Source: DASYSA01 sp036003885
GTDB lineage: Bacteria; Acidobacteriota; Blastocatellia; UBA7656
Assembly: GCA_036003885.1 (NCBI GenBank)
Contig: DASYSA010000220.1
Span: 1-22,750, forward strand
Reading direction: 5' to 3'
DNA length: 22,750 bases
Each line of letters begins with the position of its first letter. Position 1 is the first letter of the stretch. Positions 7,567-16,700 of this stretch are shown piece after piece. The position numbers were made by a program, and so were the translations under genes. A model generated the notes under the pieces. It was not told the origin of the DNA and did no database searches. It worked only from the letters and a program-made list of their open reading frames with translations.

Positions 7567-10266
7567 TTGAAAAAACTCTGGAGCCGCTCCGCGTGGATCT
7601 GCTGTCAAGCAGTTCTAATATCGTCTTTAGCGCCAAACGTCGAGGGCCAAACCGTGCCCACGTTGGTTAAGAAGTTCGCGCTAAAGAAGAGCGGATTGGA
7701 GCTTGAGAGGCGCACTCAGCCTGGCTCATTCTTCGATGTGGTCGGGCGTCGCTCCGCGGTCTTCGGCTACGAGAACCGCTCGCTTGAAGCGTGGGTCTAC
7801 CCGCTCAAAATCCTCGACGACTTCAACCTCTCGTTTCAGCTCCAGGGTTATCCTCTGGACATTCACGGACCCGAGATAACGGTCGCGATCAACGCGCGCC
7901 CGGAGGCTACGACCTTCACTTATTCTCACGCTGCGTTCACCGTACGCCAGACAATCTTTGCACCGGTCGAAGAGCAGGGGATAGTAATGCTTCTTGACGT
8001 TCAGTCAGTCTTGCCGATGATCATCACAGGATCGTTCAGGCCGAAGCTCCGTCTGATGTGGCCTGCGGGACTGATGACCGGATGGCAAGGCTGGAATGAG
8101 AAGGAGCACGTCTACACAATTGGAGAAGAGACCAACCGATTCGTCGGGATTATCGGCTCGCCCGGCGCGCGCGATATCTCCTTGATGCCATATCAGGAAG
8201 AGCCTCGAGACGTTCCGGTCCGTTTTGTCATCGAGACCGCGCCCGAAGCGATGAGCTCTCATTTTGTTCCCATCGTTATCGCGGGCAGCATCGAAGGCCG
8301 CGCGAAGGCAAAGGCAACATACGACAAGATCCTCAACGCAGCCCAGTCGCTTTATGAAAACAACGTGGCCTACTACAAGCGGTTCGAGCAGGAAACCGTG
8401 AGTGTCCAGACTCCTGATGAGAGGGTCAACACGGCGTTTCAATGGGCGAAGGTCGGAGTGGACAAAGGCCTCGCCACCAACCCGCATCTCGGCAGCGGTC
8501 TGCTTGCAGGCTTTCGAACTTCGGGGGAGAGCGAGCGTCCGGGCTTTGCCTGGTTCTTCGGACGAGACGCGCTCTGGACCGCGCTTGCCATCACATCGTA
8601 TGGCGACTACGCGGCCGTCCGCACGGCTCTGGATTTTCTAAAGAAGTTTCAGCGGGACGACGGGAAAATCCCCCATGAAATTTCACAGAGCGCGGCTCTG
8701 ATTCCGTGGTTCAAAGACTATCCTTACCCGTGGGCAAGCGCCGACGCGACTCCTCTGTACATCATCGCTCACGGGGACTATTGGCGAACGAGCGGCGACC
8801 TCGACTTCATAAAGAAAAACTGGGACTCGATCGTGAAGGCATATCGATTCACCGCCGCGACCGACACCGATGGCAATGGCCTGATCGAAAACACCAACTT
8901 CGGACACGGCTGGGTAGAAGGTGGCGCGCTCTATCCGCCACACGAAGAGATTTACATGCAGGGCTTGTGGATCGAAGCACTTGGTTGCATTGCCGAGCTT
9001 GCCGATCGGTTGAACGATGGCAAGCTCGCAGCCGAAGCGCGAACTGCTGCTGAACGCGGGCGCGCTGTAACCGAGAAAACCTATTGGCTCGCCGATCGCG
9101 CCTACTACGCGTTCGCTACTAATCGCCCGCAAGCGGCGCCTCGCGAGGCCGAGCCCGGGCCGAATCGCGAACGCCGGCAGTCGCGTTTGAACGAGATCAG
9201 TAAGACAAGGTTGATAGATGAAGACACGGTGCTGCCGGCAGTGCCTCTCTTGTGGCGAACGCTTCAGGACGAACGCGCGCAGTCTGAGATTGACCATCTG
9301 GGAAGCGGCTCAATGGCTACTGACTGGGGAGCGAGAATAATCTCGAATCGCAGCCAGATCTATGATCCGCTGTCGTATCACTATGGTTCGGTGTGGCCGC
9401 TGTTCACGGGTTGGGCGTCGATGGGGGCATATCGTTACGGACGCCCGCACGTCGGCTATCAAGCTCTGATGGCAAACGCGCTGCTCACTTACGACGGCGC
9501 CCTCGGCTACGTGACCGAGTTGTTGTCGGGTGATTTCAACTCGGCGTTCGGCAGATCATCACACCATCAAGTCTGGTCCGAGGCTATGGTTGTTACGCCC
9601 ATCGTGCGTGGATTGCTCGGAATCGAGATCAGCGAAGGAGGCCGCCGTTTGAGCTTCGCGCCGCAGTTGCCCGCTGACTGGGACCGTGTCCAGGCGCGTG
9701 GCGTTTCAGTGGGCGATGCGCGATACGATCTAAGCCTTGACCGAACTACGGGCCGCGAGACGATCAAGGTCGAGCGTCGCGTCCAGATCAATGCCGCCAC
9801 CGCTGCGCGGATCATTATCGCACCTGCGTTTCCGCTCGACGCCAGGATTCGTGGCGTCGCCGTAAATGGGAGCGCGGTCAAGTTTGAAACACGGCGAACG
9901 GGTGACGTCCAGCGCATCGAGGTCATCTTGAATGCCGAAGCATCAATGAGCGAGATCGTATTCACCTATGATGAAGGAACAGACGTCTACGTCGAGCGTG
10001 AAGCGCTTCGACCGGGCGCAAGCAATGAGGGTCTCCGCATTTTGCGTTCGCGTGCGGAAGCCAACGCGCTGGGTCTAACGCTCGAGGGTCTCGGAGGGCG
10101 AACGTACTATCTGCGAGTGCGAACACCACGGCGCGTTGGTGAAGCAAGCGGTGTCAAGGTCAGCAGTGCAGCAGGAAGTGCGGATCAACAATTATTAGTC
10201 ACGTTCGATGGCCCACCGGGTACGTACGTGCGCCGAGAAGTAATCGTACCAATGCTGGCTCGGTAA
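7567..10266 (+). CDS. Secreted glycogen-debranching-like glycoside hydrolase
   Basis: An 899-residue exported enzyme. Residues 1-28 are a signal peptide (KKLWSR, hydrophobic core, VEGQT). An N-terminal beta-sandwich-like domain (about 35-260) precedes an (alpha/alpha)6 catalytic barrel (about 285-690) resembling the C-terminal domain of amylo-alpha-1,6-glucosidases. Landmarks are GFAWFFGRDALW (326-337), GHGWVEGG (446-453), HEEIYMQGLW (459-468), SYHYGSVWPLFTGW (603-616) and HHQVWSEA (666-673). Glu and Asp in these blocks are the likely catalytic acids. A beta-rich C-terminal part (about 690-899) follows. The likely role is cutting alpha-glucosidic bonds outside the cytoplasm, feeding the divergent MFS carrier. 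The start is TTG, preceded by GGGGGG at 7556-7561; no better in-frame start keeps the signal peptide. A GH63- or GH15-like specificity is possible. Confidence 0.85.
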   Translation: MKKLWSRSAWICCQAVLISSLAPNVEGQTVPTLVKKFALKKSGLELERRTQPGSFFDVVGRRSAVFGYENRSLEAWVYPLKILDDFNLSFQLQGYPLDIHGPEITVAINARPEATTFTYSHAAFTVRQTIFAPVEEQGIVMLLDVQSVLPMIITGSFRPKLRLMWPAGLMTGWQGWNEKEHVYTIGEETNRFVGIIGSPGARDISLMPYQEEPRDVPVRFVIETAPEAMSSHFVPIVIAGSIEGRAKAKATYDKILNAAQSLYENNVAYYKRFEQETVSVQTPDERVNTAFQWAKVGVDKGLATNPHLGSGLLAGFRTSGESERPGFAWFFGRDALWTALAITSYGDYAAVRTALDFLKKFQRDDGKIPHEISQSAALIPWFKDYPYPWASADATPLYIIAHGDYWRTSGDLDFIKKNWDSIVKAYRFTAATDTDGNGLIENTNFGHGWVEGGALYPPHEEIYMQGLWIEALGCIAELADRLNDGKLAAEARTAAERGRAVTEKTYWLADRAYYAFATNRPQAAPREAEPGPNRERRQSRLNEISKTRLIDEDTVLPAVPLLWRTLQDERAQSEIDHLGSGSMATDWGARIISNRSQIYDPLSYHYGSVWPLFTGWASMGAYRYGRPHVGYQALMANALLTYDGALGYVTELLSGDFNSAFGRSSHHQVWSEAMVVTPIVRGLLGIEISEGGRRLSFAPQLPADWDRVQARGVSVGDARYDLSLDRTTGRETIKVERRVQINAATAARIIIAPAFPLDARIRGVAVNGSAVKFETRRTGDVQRIEVILNAEASMSEIVFTYDEGTDVYVEREALRPGASNEGLRILRSRAEANALGLTLEGLGGRTYYLRVRTPRRVGEASGVKVSSAAGSADQQLLVTFDGPPGTYVRREVIVPMLAR

Positions 10267-10271
10267 CGATT

Positions 10272-10976
10272 ATGGTATCTAAAACGATGCTACCGCCCTC
10301 GCGGCACGCTGGAAGCGTGCGTACCCAGGTTGCTGTGCTTGTATTGCTGTGCTTACCGGGACCTTTTATTGCGCAGTCGACCGGGACAGCCGAGCACTCG
10401 CGCTCGCTTGAAAGAAGCGGGCAGTTGCTATTTGAGAGCGGGGTATTACTCTATCGACGCGAGGCCGCGGCAGATAAGCGCGAGGCTCTCTCTTTTTTCC
10501 TGCGCGCGGCTGAAGATTTCAAAGCTGCCGGCGCGGTGGGCAAACATGCGACAGCGATGCTATTGGCGGGCTTCGCATCGAAGAGCCTCTCAGAGGACCG
10601 TGAGGCGCTTGGCTATTTCAAAAGCGCGCTGCTTCTGTTTCAGAGAGCGAAGCATCATTCCGGCGAGATAGACGCGCTCATCCATATCGGCGTCGCTCAC
10701 TATCATCTTGGAGAGATGGAGGAAGCGCTCGATCAACTTAATCAGGCGTTACAGCTTTCACGCAAGCTGCGCGAGCGCCGCGGAGCGGCCAATGCATTAT
10801 GTGTAATTGCTCAGGTGTATACAGCGAAGAAAGAACTGCAAAAAGCTATTGATGCTTACAACGAGGCGCTGCCGCTGCTGAAGGCGCTCAACGACCGCGA
10901 TGCCGAAGAGCGGGCCTCCAATAACCTTCAACTAATCACGACCGAGCTGCGCAACCAGCAAAAGAGTAAGAATTAG
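10272..10976 (+). CDS. Small secreted TPR protein
   Basis: A 234-residue protein with a basic N-terminus and a hydrophobic export signal (about 19-36, VAVLVLLCLPGPFIAQS), then tetratricopeptide-type helix pairs from about 45 to 225. Examples are ATAMLLAGFASKSLSEDREA, ALIHIGVAHYHLGEMEEALD and ANALCVIAQVYTAKKELQKA. TPR arrays bind other proteins and have no catalytic role. The ATG lies 5 bases after the glycosidase stop, so the two are almost certainly co-transcribed. It may be a periplasmic partner for the glycosidase or carrier, but that rests on position alone. The spacing between repeats is slightly longer than 34 residues, as in the TPR_12-like (kinesin light chain/NPHP3) variety. Confidence 0.82.
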   Translation: MVSKTMLPPSRHAGSVRTQVAVLVLLCLPGPFIAQSTGTAEHSRSLERSGQLLFESGVLLYRREAAADKREALSFFLRAAEDFKAAGAVGKHATAMLLAGFASKSLSEDREALGYFKSALLLFQRAKHHSGEIDALIHIGVAHYHLGEMEEALDQLNQALQLSRKLRERRGAANALCVIAQVYTAKKELQKAIDAYNEALPLLKALNDRDAEERASNNLQLITTELRNQQKSKN

Positions 10977-10997
10977 AGCGATCAGTTTCTGAAGGGG

Positions 10998-11060
10998 CGG
11001 AGCCACGAATTGCACGAATTCCGCGAATGATCACGAATAATTCCCCAATTCGTGGTTCCG
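10998..11060. repeat. Inverted repeat with CACGAAT heptamers, likely bidirectional terminator
   Basis: The arms 10998-11012 (CGGAGCCACGAATTG) and 11046-11060 are complementary over 15 bp, the only departure being one G-T wobble. The 33-base loop contains more copies of the arm's core: CACGAAT starts at 11004, 11013 and 11032, and CGCGAAT at 11022, giving 9-10 base spacing. It lies between genes that converge (TPR gene ending 10976, minus-strand gene ending 11114). It could stop transcription from both sides, or be a copy of a dispersed repeat. There is no long T-tract beside it. Confidence 0.6.
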
Positions 11061-11113
11061 TCCTCAGATTCCTCGTCCCGGCCTTAATTTCATCAGACGG
11101 TACTAGTAAGCTT

Positions 11114-13030
11114 CTAATTATTCTTCCCGATCTGTGCCCGCGCGCGTTTCAGATTCTCTCTTGCCTCGGGATGGTCGGGATTGATGCGAAGGGCCTGCTC
11201 GAAGTGAGCCACAGCACTCGCCAGGTCTCTCCGAATCGCGAACACTTTGCCCAGGTTGTTATGGGCGTTAGCGTGATTTGGGTTGATGCGGAGCGCCTGT
11301 TCGAAGTGACTGAAAGCCTGATCAAGATTTCCCTGAATCGCGAGCGCCTCACCAAGATTGTTATGAGCGTCCGCGTCGTCAGGTTGACTCCTCAACACCT
11401 CGCCAAAGTGGATGATCGCTTCCTCAGGTTTGCCCTCCGATAAAAGCAAGTTCCCAAGGTTGTAGCGCGCGTTTACGTAATCGGGCCTGATGCGAAGGGC
11501 CTCACGAAAGTGGGTGGCGGCTTCTTCCAACTTGTCTATAGACTGAAGCGCGGCACCGAGATTGGTATGTGCTACTGCGTCGTCGGGCTTAACTCGCAAG
11601 GCTTCACGGAAATGGCTGATTGCCTCTTGAGGCTTCGACTGTGACAGAAGTATCGAACCGAGATTGAAGTGCGCTGTAAAATCGGCTGGGTATTTTTTCA
11701 ACCGCTGTCGCATTAGAGACTCTTGCAGAAGGATTCGCACATCGGCGCGCGCGCGCGGCAGGACTTGAATCCACAGGTGGCTCATCTCATCTGAGGATCT
11801 GTCGCCGGCAACAACGCGCTTTGGAGGATGATTCGGGTTGCGAACGTTCTCCGCGGAATTATCGTAGCTGTAGCGCATCGAGATGATTGTTCCTTTGGGC
11901 AAGAAGATCGGTTTGGTATATCGGTAGACCCCTTGCCAGCTGATGTCCCAGTCCTTGATTCGGATCAGCCACTTCTTCGTGCCATCTGGAAGAGTCGCAA
12001 ATCCCTGAAGGTCTTTACCCAGATAGTGAGCGTGCGGGTAGACGGCCAACACGTCCACGTCAACAGGCAACTGGATTTCGTCTGTTACCACGAAGTCTTT
12101 CTTTCCGGCGGGAATGTCGAGCGCACCGTCGCGTTCGAGCTGCAAGAGCATCGGAAACCGAGTCGGCGCCTTATCGGTAAAATAGAGTCCGACGCTCGGC
12201 TGGATTACTTCGGGCTTCCCCGATGGCTGCAAATGCATGTTAAGAACGAGGTCAGTCGCCTTATCTATTCGCCAGGCCATATCGTCTGGTTCCGTATGAG
12301 GGGGAGTGCCGGGTTTCCAGAACAGGAAATGGCTATCCGGCTCAAAGGTCTCAGACTCCATCGTCAAATCCATCCCGCCGAAACCGACTTCGGGGTCTTG
12401 CTCGTCGCGGTACCGCGATACGCCTGTACGGTCAATCAGTATGTTAGCGTGATGAACGATCTTCTTATTTCCCGGTAGTATCTCTACGGCTCTTACGTAA
12501 CGCGGCGCGGAGACGGGGACCGGAATCACGAAATTGCGGAACACGTCTGAGCCTCCGGCTGCAAGCGTGTAGGCTTGCGCCGCCTTGATGACAAGATCCG
12601 GCTGACCGAGTTGCCATCCCTCACTGAACTTCGGCGCGGGAGTAGCGGTCGATCCGACGCCTTCGGCTGCTCCTTGCTCTACCCATTGCTGAATAGATCT
12701 GATCTGCTCATCGGTCAGACGACGTTCACCGATGAAATCACCATATCCTGGTTCCGGCGGCCAGGGCGGCATGTAGCGGCTCCTGGATACGATGGCAATC
12801 TGTTTAGCGCGCTTCTTAACATCATCGTAGCCGAGCAGGCTAAAAGGACCCGGCCCGCCCGGATGATGGCACTCCGCACAACTCTGAAAGATGATCGGAG
12901 CGATGTCTTTGTTGAAGGTCAACAGGGCTGCCTTATGTGGGGCTTTGGCGTCCCGCGGGCTCGTCTGAGCGAAGGCAACCGCGGCTGCAAAGATGACATG
13001 AAGAATGGCGAGCTTGATTTTCCGGCTCAT
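11114..13030 (-). CDS. Cytochrome c-like / PHM-like copper monooxygenase / TPR fusion protein
   Basis: A 638-residue exported protein with three parts. After a signal peptide (1-21), a cytochrome-c-like domain carries the heme motif C51-A-E-C54-H55 and a likely axial methionine, M87, in SRYMPPWPP. The middle part (about 165-430) matches type II ascorbate-dependent copper monooxygenases of the peptidylglycine hydroxylating (PHM) kind. H193-H194 and H266 correspond to one copper site; H333-x-H335 and M416, in the block SSDEMSHLW, correspond to the other. The last 190 residues are about five TPR units of 34 residues (451-635). Known PHM enzymes hydroxylate C-H bonds using electrons from ascorbate; here the fused heme module could supply them, which is inference. 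The ATG overlaps the redoxin stop (ATGA), so translation is coupled. The substrate is unknown. Confidence 0.88.
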   Translation of the reverse strand: MSRKIKLAILHVIFAAAVAFAQTSPRDAKAPHKAALLTFNKDIAPIIFQSCAECHHPGGPGPFSLLGYDDVKKRAKQIAIVSRSRYMPPWPPEPGYGDFIGERRLTDEQIRSIQQWVEQGAAEGVGSTATPAPKFSEGWQLGQPDLVIKAAQAYTLAAGGSDVFRNFVIPVPVSAPRYVRAVEILPGNKKIVHHANILIDRTGVSRYRDEQDPEVGFGGMDLTMESETFEPDSHFLFWKPGTPPHTEPDDMAWRIDKATDLVLNMHLQPSGKPEVIQPSVGLYFTDKAPTRFPMLLQLERDGALDIPAGKKDFVVTDEIQLPVDVDVLAVYPHAHYLGKDLQGFATLPDGTKKWLIRIKDWDISWQGVYRYTKPIFLPKGTIISMRYSYDNSAENVRNPNHPPKRVVAGDRSSDEMSHLWIQVLPRARADVRILLQESLMRQRLKKYPADFTAHFNLGSILLSQSKPQEAISHFREALRVKPDDAVAHTNLGAALQSIDKLEEAATHFREALRIRPDYVNARYNLGNLLLSEGKPEEAIIHFGEVLRSQPDDADAHNNLGEALAIQGNLDQAFSHFEQALRINPNHANAHNNLGKVFAIRRDLASAVAHFEQALRINPDHPEARENLKRARAQIGKNN

Positions 13031-13620
13031 CGCAAATCAGGGATGAAGCAACCGATCGCATCGGTAGTCTTGTTTGTAATCTGCTTTCCTTTGAGCATCG
13101 CTTCCAGGACTTGCTCGAGATCGCGCGTCGTAGGCGCAGGCCGCGCTTTGCCGAAGGCGACGTACCGGTCGTCAATCCGTCCGCGGTAGACCATCCGGCC
13201 ACCGGGTGCGAAGACAGCGGCCTCTGGAGTCACCTGCGCTCCGGTCATCTTGACGAGCTTGTGCTCCGGGTCGCGTAGGGCGCTCAAGCGGTACTCGTAT
13301 TCTTTCATGTGATTGCGAATAATCACGCTCGTCTCACCCGGGTCCGGATAGACCAGCCAGAACCTGACGCCGCTTTTGGCGAACTTCTCATGTAGCCGTC
13401 GCAGTTCGGGCGCGTAGCGATTCGAGATGGGGCAATCCGTGCGGATGAAGATAAGGACTATGGCTTTGGCGTCCTTCGCTCGTAGCGGTTCGATCTGGCG
13501 GCCATCCAGATCGAGAAGTTGGAGCCCGGTCGCTGCCGGCTCGTCCGCAAAGACGACAACCGCTCCCAGCAAGATCGCTGCGACTGAAAGCGAAAAACGG
13601 TTAATACGACTGCTTAACAC
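13027..13620 (-). CDS. Secreted redoxin (AhpC/TSA-thioredoxin fold)
   Basis: A 197-residue exported thioredoxin-fold protein. Residues 1-25 form a signal peptide ending in FADEP. The active-site loop is IRTDCPISNRYAPEL, with C63 placed as the peroxidatic or thiol-reactive cysteine of the AhpC/TSA-redoxin group; a CxxC pair is absent. A second cysteine, C191, sits near the C-terminus in DAIGCFIPDL and might act as resolving cysteine or metal ligand. A cis-proline-like position occurs at VTPEAAVF (130-137). The start is GTG, with AGGGG upstream. Its stop overlaps the next ATG by four bases, tying it to the heme/copper/TPR fusion protein, so it may handle peroxide or metallate or reduce that partner. 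That role is inferred from linkage only. Confidence 0.87.
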   Translation of the reverse strand: MLSSRINRFSLSVAAILLGAVVVFADEPAATGLQLLDLDGRQIEPLRAKDAKAIVLIFIRTDCPISNRYAPELRRLHEKFAKSGVRFWLVYPDPGETSVIIRNHMKEYEYRLSALRDPEHKLVKMTGAQVTPEAAVFAPGGRMVYRGRIDDRYVAFGKARPAPTTRDLEQVLEAMLKGKQITNKTTDAIGCFIPDLR

Positions 13621-13648
13621 TCGCTACCCCTGAGGTGAACAGTCGAGC

Positions 13649-13654
13649 ATTATA
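13649..13654 (-). promoter_or_regulatory. -10 box of the redoxin operon
   Basis: On the minus strand this reads TATAAT, a perfect sigma-70 -10 box. It would start transcription near 13642, about 22 bases before the GTG. No good -35 box is visible at the expected distance. It lies right after the receptor's terminator, consistent with an independent unit. Confidence 0.42.
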
Positions 13655-13667
13655 CACCTGCCCCGAA

Positions 13668-13718
13668 CAAAAATGAGTGGCTGATTCGAGACCGAACTCA
13701 ATCTCAAATCAGCCACTC
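13668..13718 (-). terminator. Intrinsic terminator of the TonB-dependent receptor gene
   Basis: The arms GAGTGGCTGATT (13675-13686) and AATCAGCCACTC (13707-13718) pair perfectly over 12 bp. After one mismatch, four more pairs (13688-13691 with 13702-13705) extend the stem. In the minus-strand transcript the stem is followed by ATTTTTG (complement of 13668-13674), the expected U-tract. It lies 34 bases past the receptor stop. Confidence 0.85.
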
Positions 13719-13751
13719 GGGTTTTGCTGCAGCTTGGCGAGCCGCAGACGA

Positions 13752-16700
13752 TTAGAAGGCGAAGCGCAAGCCGAACTGGAACTGCCGCATCTGCGCGCCG
13801 GGAGCAAGTCCGTTGATATGCCCTGCGTTGCTGCCGCAGTCCACACACGAATCCGGTTGTCCGAGGTTGACGTGGTTGAACAGGTTGAACGCCTCTATTC
13901 GGAACTCCAGCTTCTTGGTTTCGGAAACCTGGAATTTCTTGAACAGCGACGCATCGGTGTTGAAGTAGTGAGGCCCGCGAAGGGTGTTGCGGCCGACGTT
14001 TCCGAATTGGCCACTGGCCGCTTTAGCCCACGGAGTTCCTGGACCAATGCCTACCTTGAACCAGTTAAACTGAGTCTTGTCGCCATCCGGATCGCCGGTC
14101 AGGTCGGGGCGGCAAGGCCCGGAGTTGACAGAGCAGTTCGCGCCCGACACTCCCGGTGTAAACGGCAGACCGCTCGCCCAGGTGGAAACAGTGTTAAGCT
14201 GCCAGCCGCCGAGTATCAGGTCGACCGTCTTTGACGAGCTACCCAATAGCGCCTTTCCGCGCCCAATCGGTAAATCCCACACATTAGAAAAGAAGAACAG
14301 GTGGGTGCGGTCCTCATCCGTTGGGCCACGACTAACTGACCGATCGTGAATGAAGTAATCACCGTCGTTGAATTTCGCGGCGGCGTACGTGTAATGGGCC
14401 AGGATGCTCAGACCGGCGAAGCGAGTCTCAAACTTCGTCTGCAATGCGTTGTAGCGGTTGTCTGCGCAGTTGCAGAAGAAGTCAATTCCCTGCGTCCAGC
14501 CGAACTTTCCGAAAAACGGTTTGCGCTTGTCCGCATCCGGCTGAGACAGATCGCTGACCGGCTGGTTGACGTTGAAGGCAGGGCCACCACCTGCAAATAC
14601 ATGAGTGCCTTTGTTGCCTACATAGCCGACTTCAACCGAGCTGTTGCGCATGAGTGTGTGCTGGACTGTGACGTTCCAGGCATCAACTGTCGGCAGTGTC
14701 TGTGTGAATGGCCTTGCTCGCGCAAAAATCCCGTTGGGCAAGGGCAGTTTGCCATTCGACGGCACCGCCGGGAAGAAAGGAGCGGGCGGCCCGCTGGTGA
14801 GGGTGAATACTCTGGCAAAGCCTGAAGTCTGCAGATCCTGCTGTTGAAGTACAGGCAGGTTTTGTGTGACGGTGTGACCGAAAAGCGAGCCGAACACGCC
14901 GATATCGAAGCTTCGGCCGTAGCCCGCGCGGACGACAGTCTTCTCCTTCAACTGGTAGGCAATACCCAGTCGCGGAGCGAATGCCTTGTAGGTGGGGTCA
15001 ACATTGAAGTTCTTGTTGACATCTCCAACTCCGCCGACAAAGAGATTGCCGCTCTCGAGGTTAAGCAGACTTCCGTCTCCATTTTCCTTGACTCTCTCAG
15101 GGAAGATCAACTCCCAGCGCAAACCGTAATTCACCGTCAGCTTCTGGGTTGCACGCCAGGTATCCTGGCCGTAGAAGAACCATCGACGCTGACGTTCAGC
15201 CGCAGTTGTAGTTCTACCCACGTAACGATTAAAGGAGCTCACATCGCCCAGCAGGAAGGTCGCAATTCCCAATCCTTCGTCTCGGACCGTACCGTTCGCA
15301 TTGAAATCAGAAGTCCGACCTGGTTCGAATCGCAACTGGCCGGCTCGATGTGCGTCCGACGGCACACGCAGGTTCATCGCGTAGCGAATATCCGCGCCGG
15401 TCTTGTACGTGTGATTGCTGTGGATGAAACTCCAATTGTTGACAAATTGGAACTGCTGCTCCTGTTGGTCGAGCGGGCAGTTGCACTGGTTTACATCGAG
15501 CGAATACCCGAACCTGAATCCGCCCTGTCCACGTATCCCAAAATCGGGCATACCTGAAGTGAAGAAGTCGTCAAGATTGAGGCCCGGTATGCCTGCGTCA
15601 CTGGCGGGAGTGGTCCCTAAACCGCCCGGCAGCACGTTGACTCGATACTTGAAGAAGCCAAAGCGGAAGTCCGTTATCGTAGTCGTGCTCATGGTGTAAT
15701 CAAACCCTGAGGCGATTGACTGGTTGCGGACCGAGGAAGTGCCCGAAAAGAAAATATTGTCAAAGGCAGGACCGCCCAGAGCTGTGCCAAACGCTCCCGG
15801 CCCGGACTTATCGAAGCGCGCAAAGCTGTAACGACCAAAGAGGTGCAGCTTTTCGCTCCAGTAGTGGTCGTCGCGGATATCAAACTGATCGCTGTTGAAA
15901 GCTTCGACGCCCGAACCTGTGAAGTTGTTTTCTATTCCGGTTCTCCCCGGGGATGGCAGCGGGAGGAGATTGATCAGTTTTAACGCTTGTTGCGATAAGC
16001 GGTTCGCTGGGATCCGCCTGTTGGCAAATTGCGTGCGCCCCACACCCACACTATTGCCGGTTGTTGGGTCATAGATATTTCTGCCGTACTCGCTTAAATC
16101 GCCAGTGCGCGCCAATGCGGTCGGAACTGTTGTCAGGACCGAACCTCCATTCTTGCGACGCGTTCCCTGAAAGTCGCCGAATATGAAGTTCTTGTCCTTC
16201 TTGAGTCTCCAGCCGGCCGAGCCGCCGAATTGGTTCCAAAGGGTATCCGGGATGGCTTTTCCGGTGAGCGCGTTGTTTGAAGACTGCGAAAAAGGATTAC
16301 GCGCGCTTGTTACGTCGTTTCGCCGAAATTCGAAGAGGCTTCCGTGCAGGTCATTGCTTCCCGACTTGGTCTGGGCCGTTACCACACCAGCTATTGCGAG
16401 TCCGAACTCGGCATCATAGTTCTGGGTTGTGATCTTCGATTCGACGGCGGACTCGAGCGTCGGATTGATGACGATGATTCCAAGGATCGGGTCCTGGTTG
16501 TCAGTGCCATCGAGCTGGAATGAGGTCCCGCTGAAGTGCTGCCCGTTTACCATAATCTGAACGGAGCCTTGCGGATTTTCACTCGAGGCATGCTGCCAGC
16601 CAAGCTGTTGTGTGCCTGGCGTGAGCAGGAGGAACTTAGTGAAGTTGCGATCTAGAATCGGCAGCTCTGTCAGCTGCCGCTGGTTGAAGGCCGTGGCCAC

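Noticed and set aside
11127..11680. Repeated DNA units of about 102 bases as a tandem repeat or CRISPR-like array
   Set aside because: They are the coding repeats of the TPR tail of the fusion protein, with diverged 34-residue units and no spacers.
11828..13189. Plus-strand open frames opposite the heme/copper fusion and redoxin genes
   Set aside because: They are antisense shadows; the minus-strand proteins contain intact motifs throughout.
14346..15557. Long plus-strand open frames opposite the receptor gene
   Set aside because: Codon structure follows the minus-strand receptor; the products have no domain or signal.
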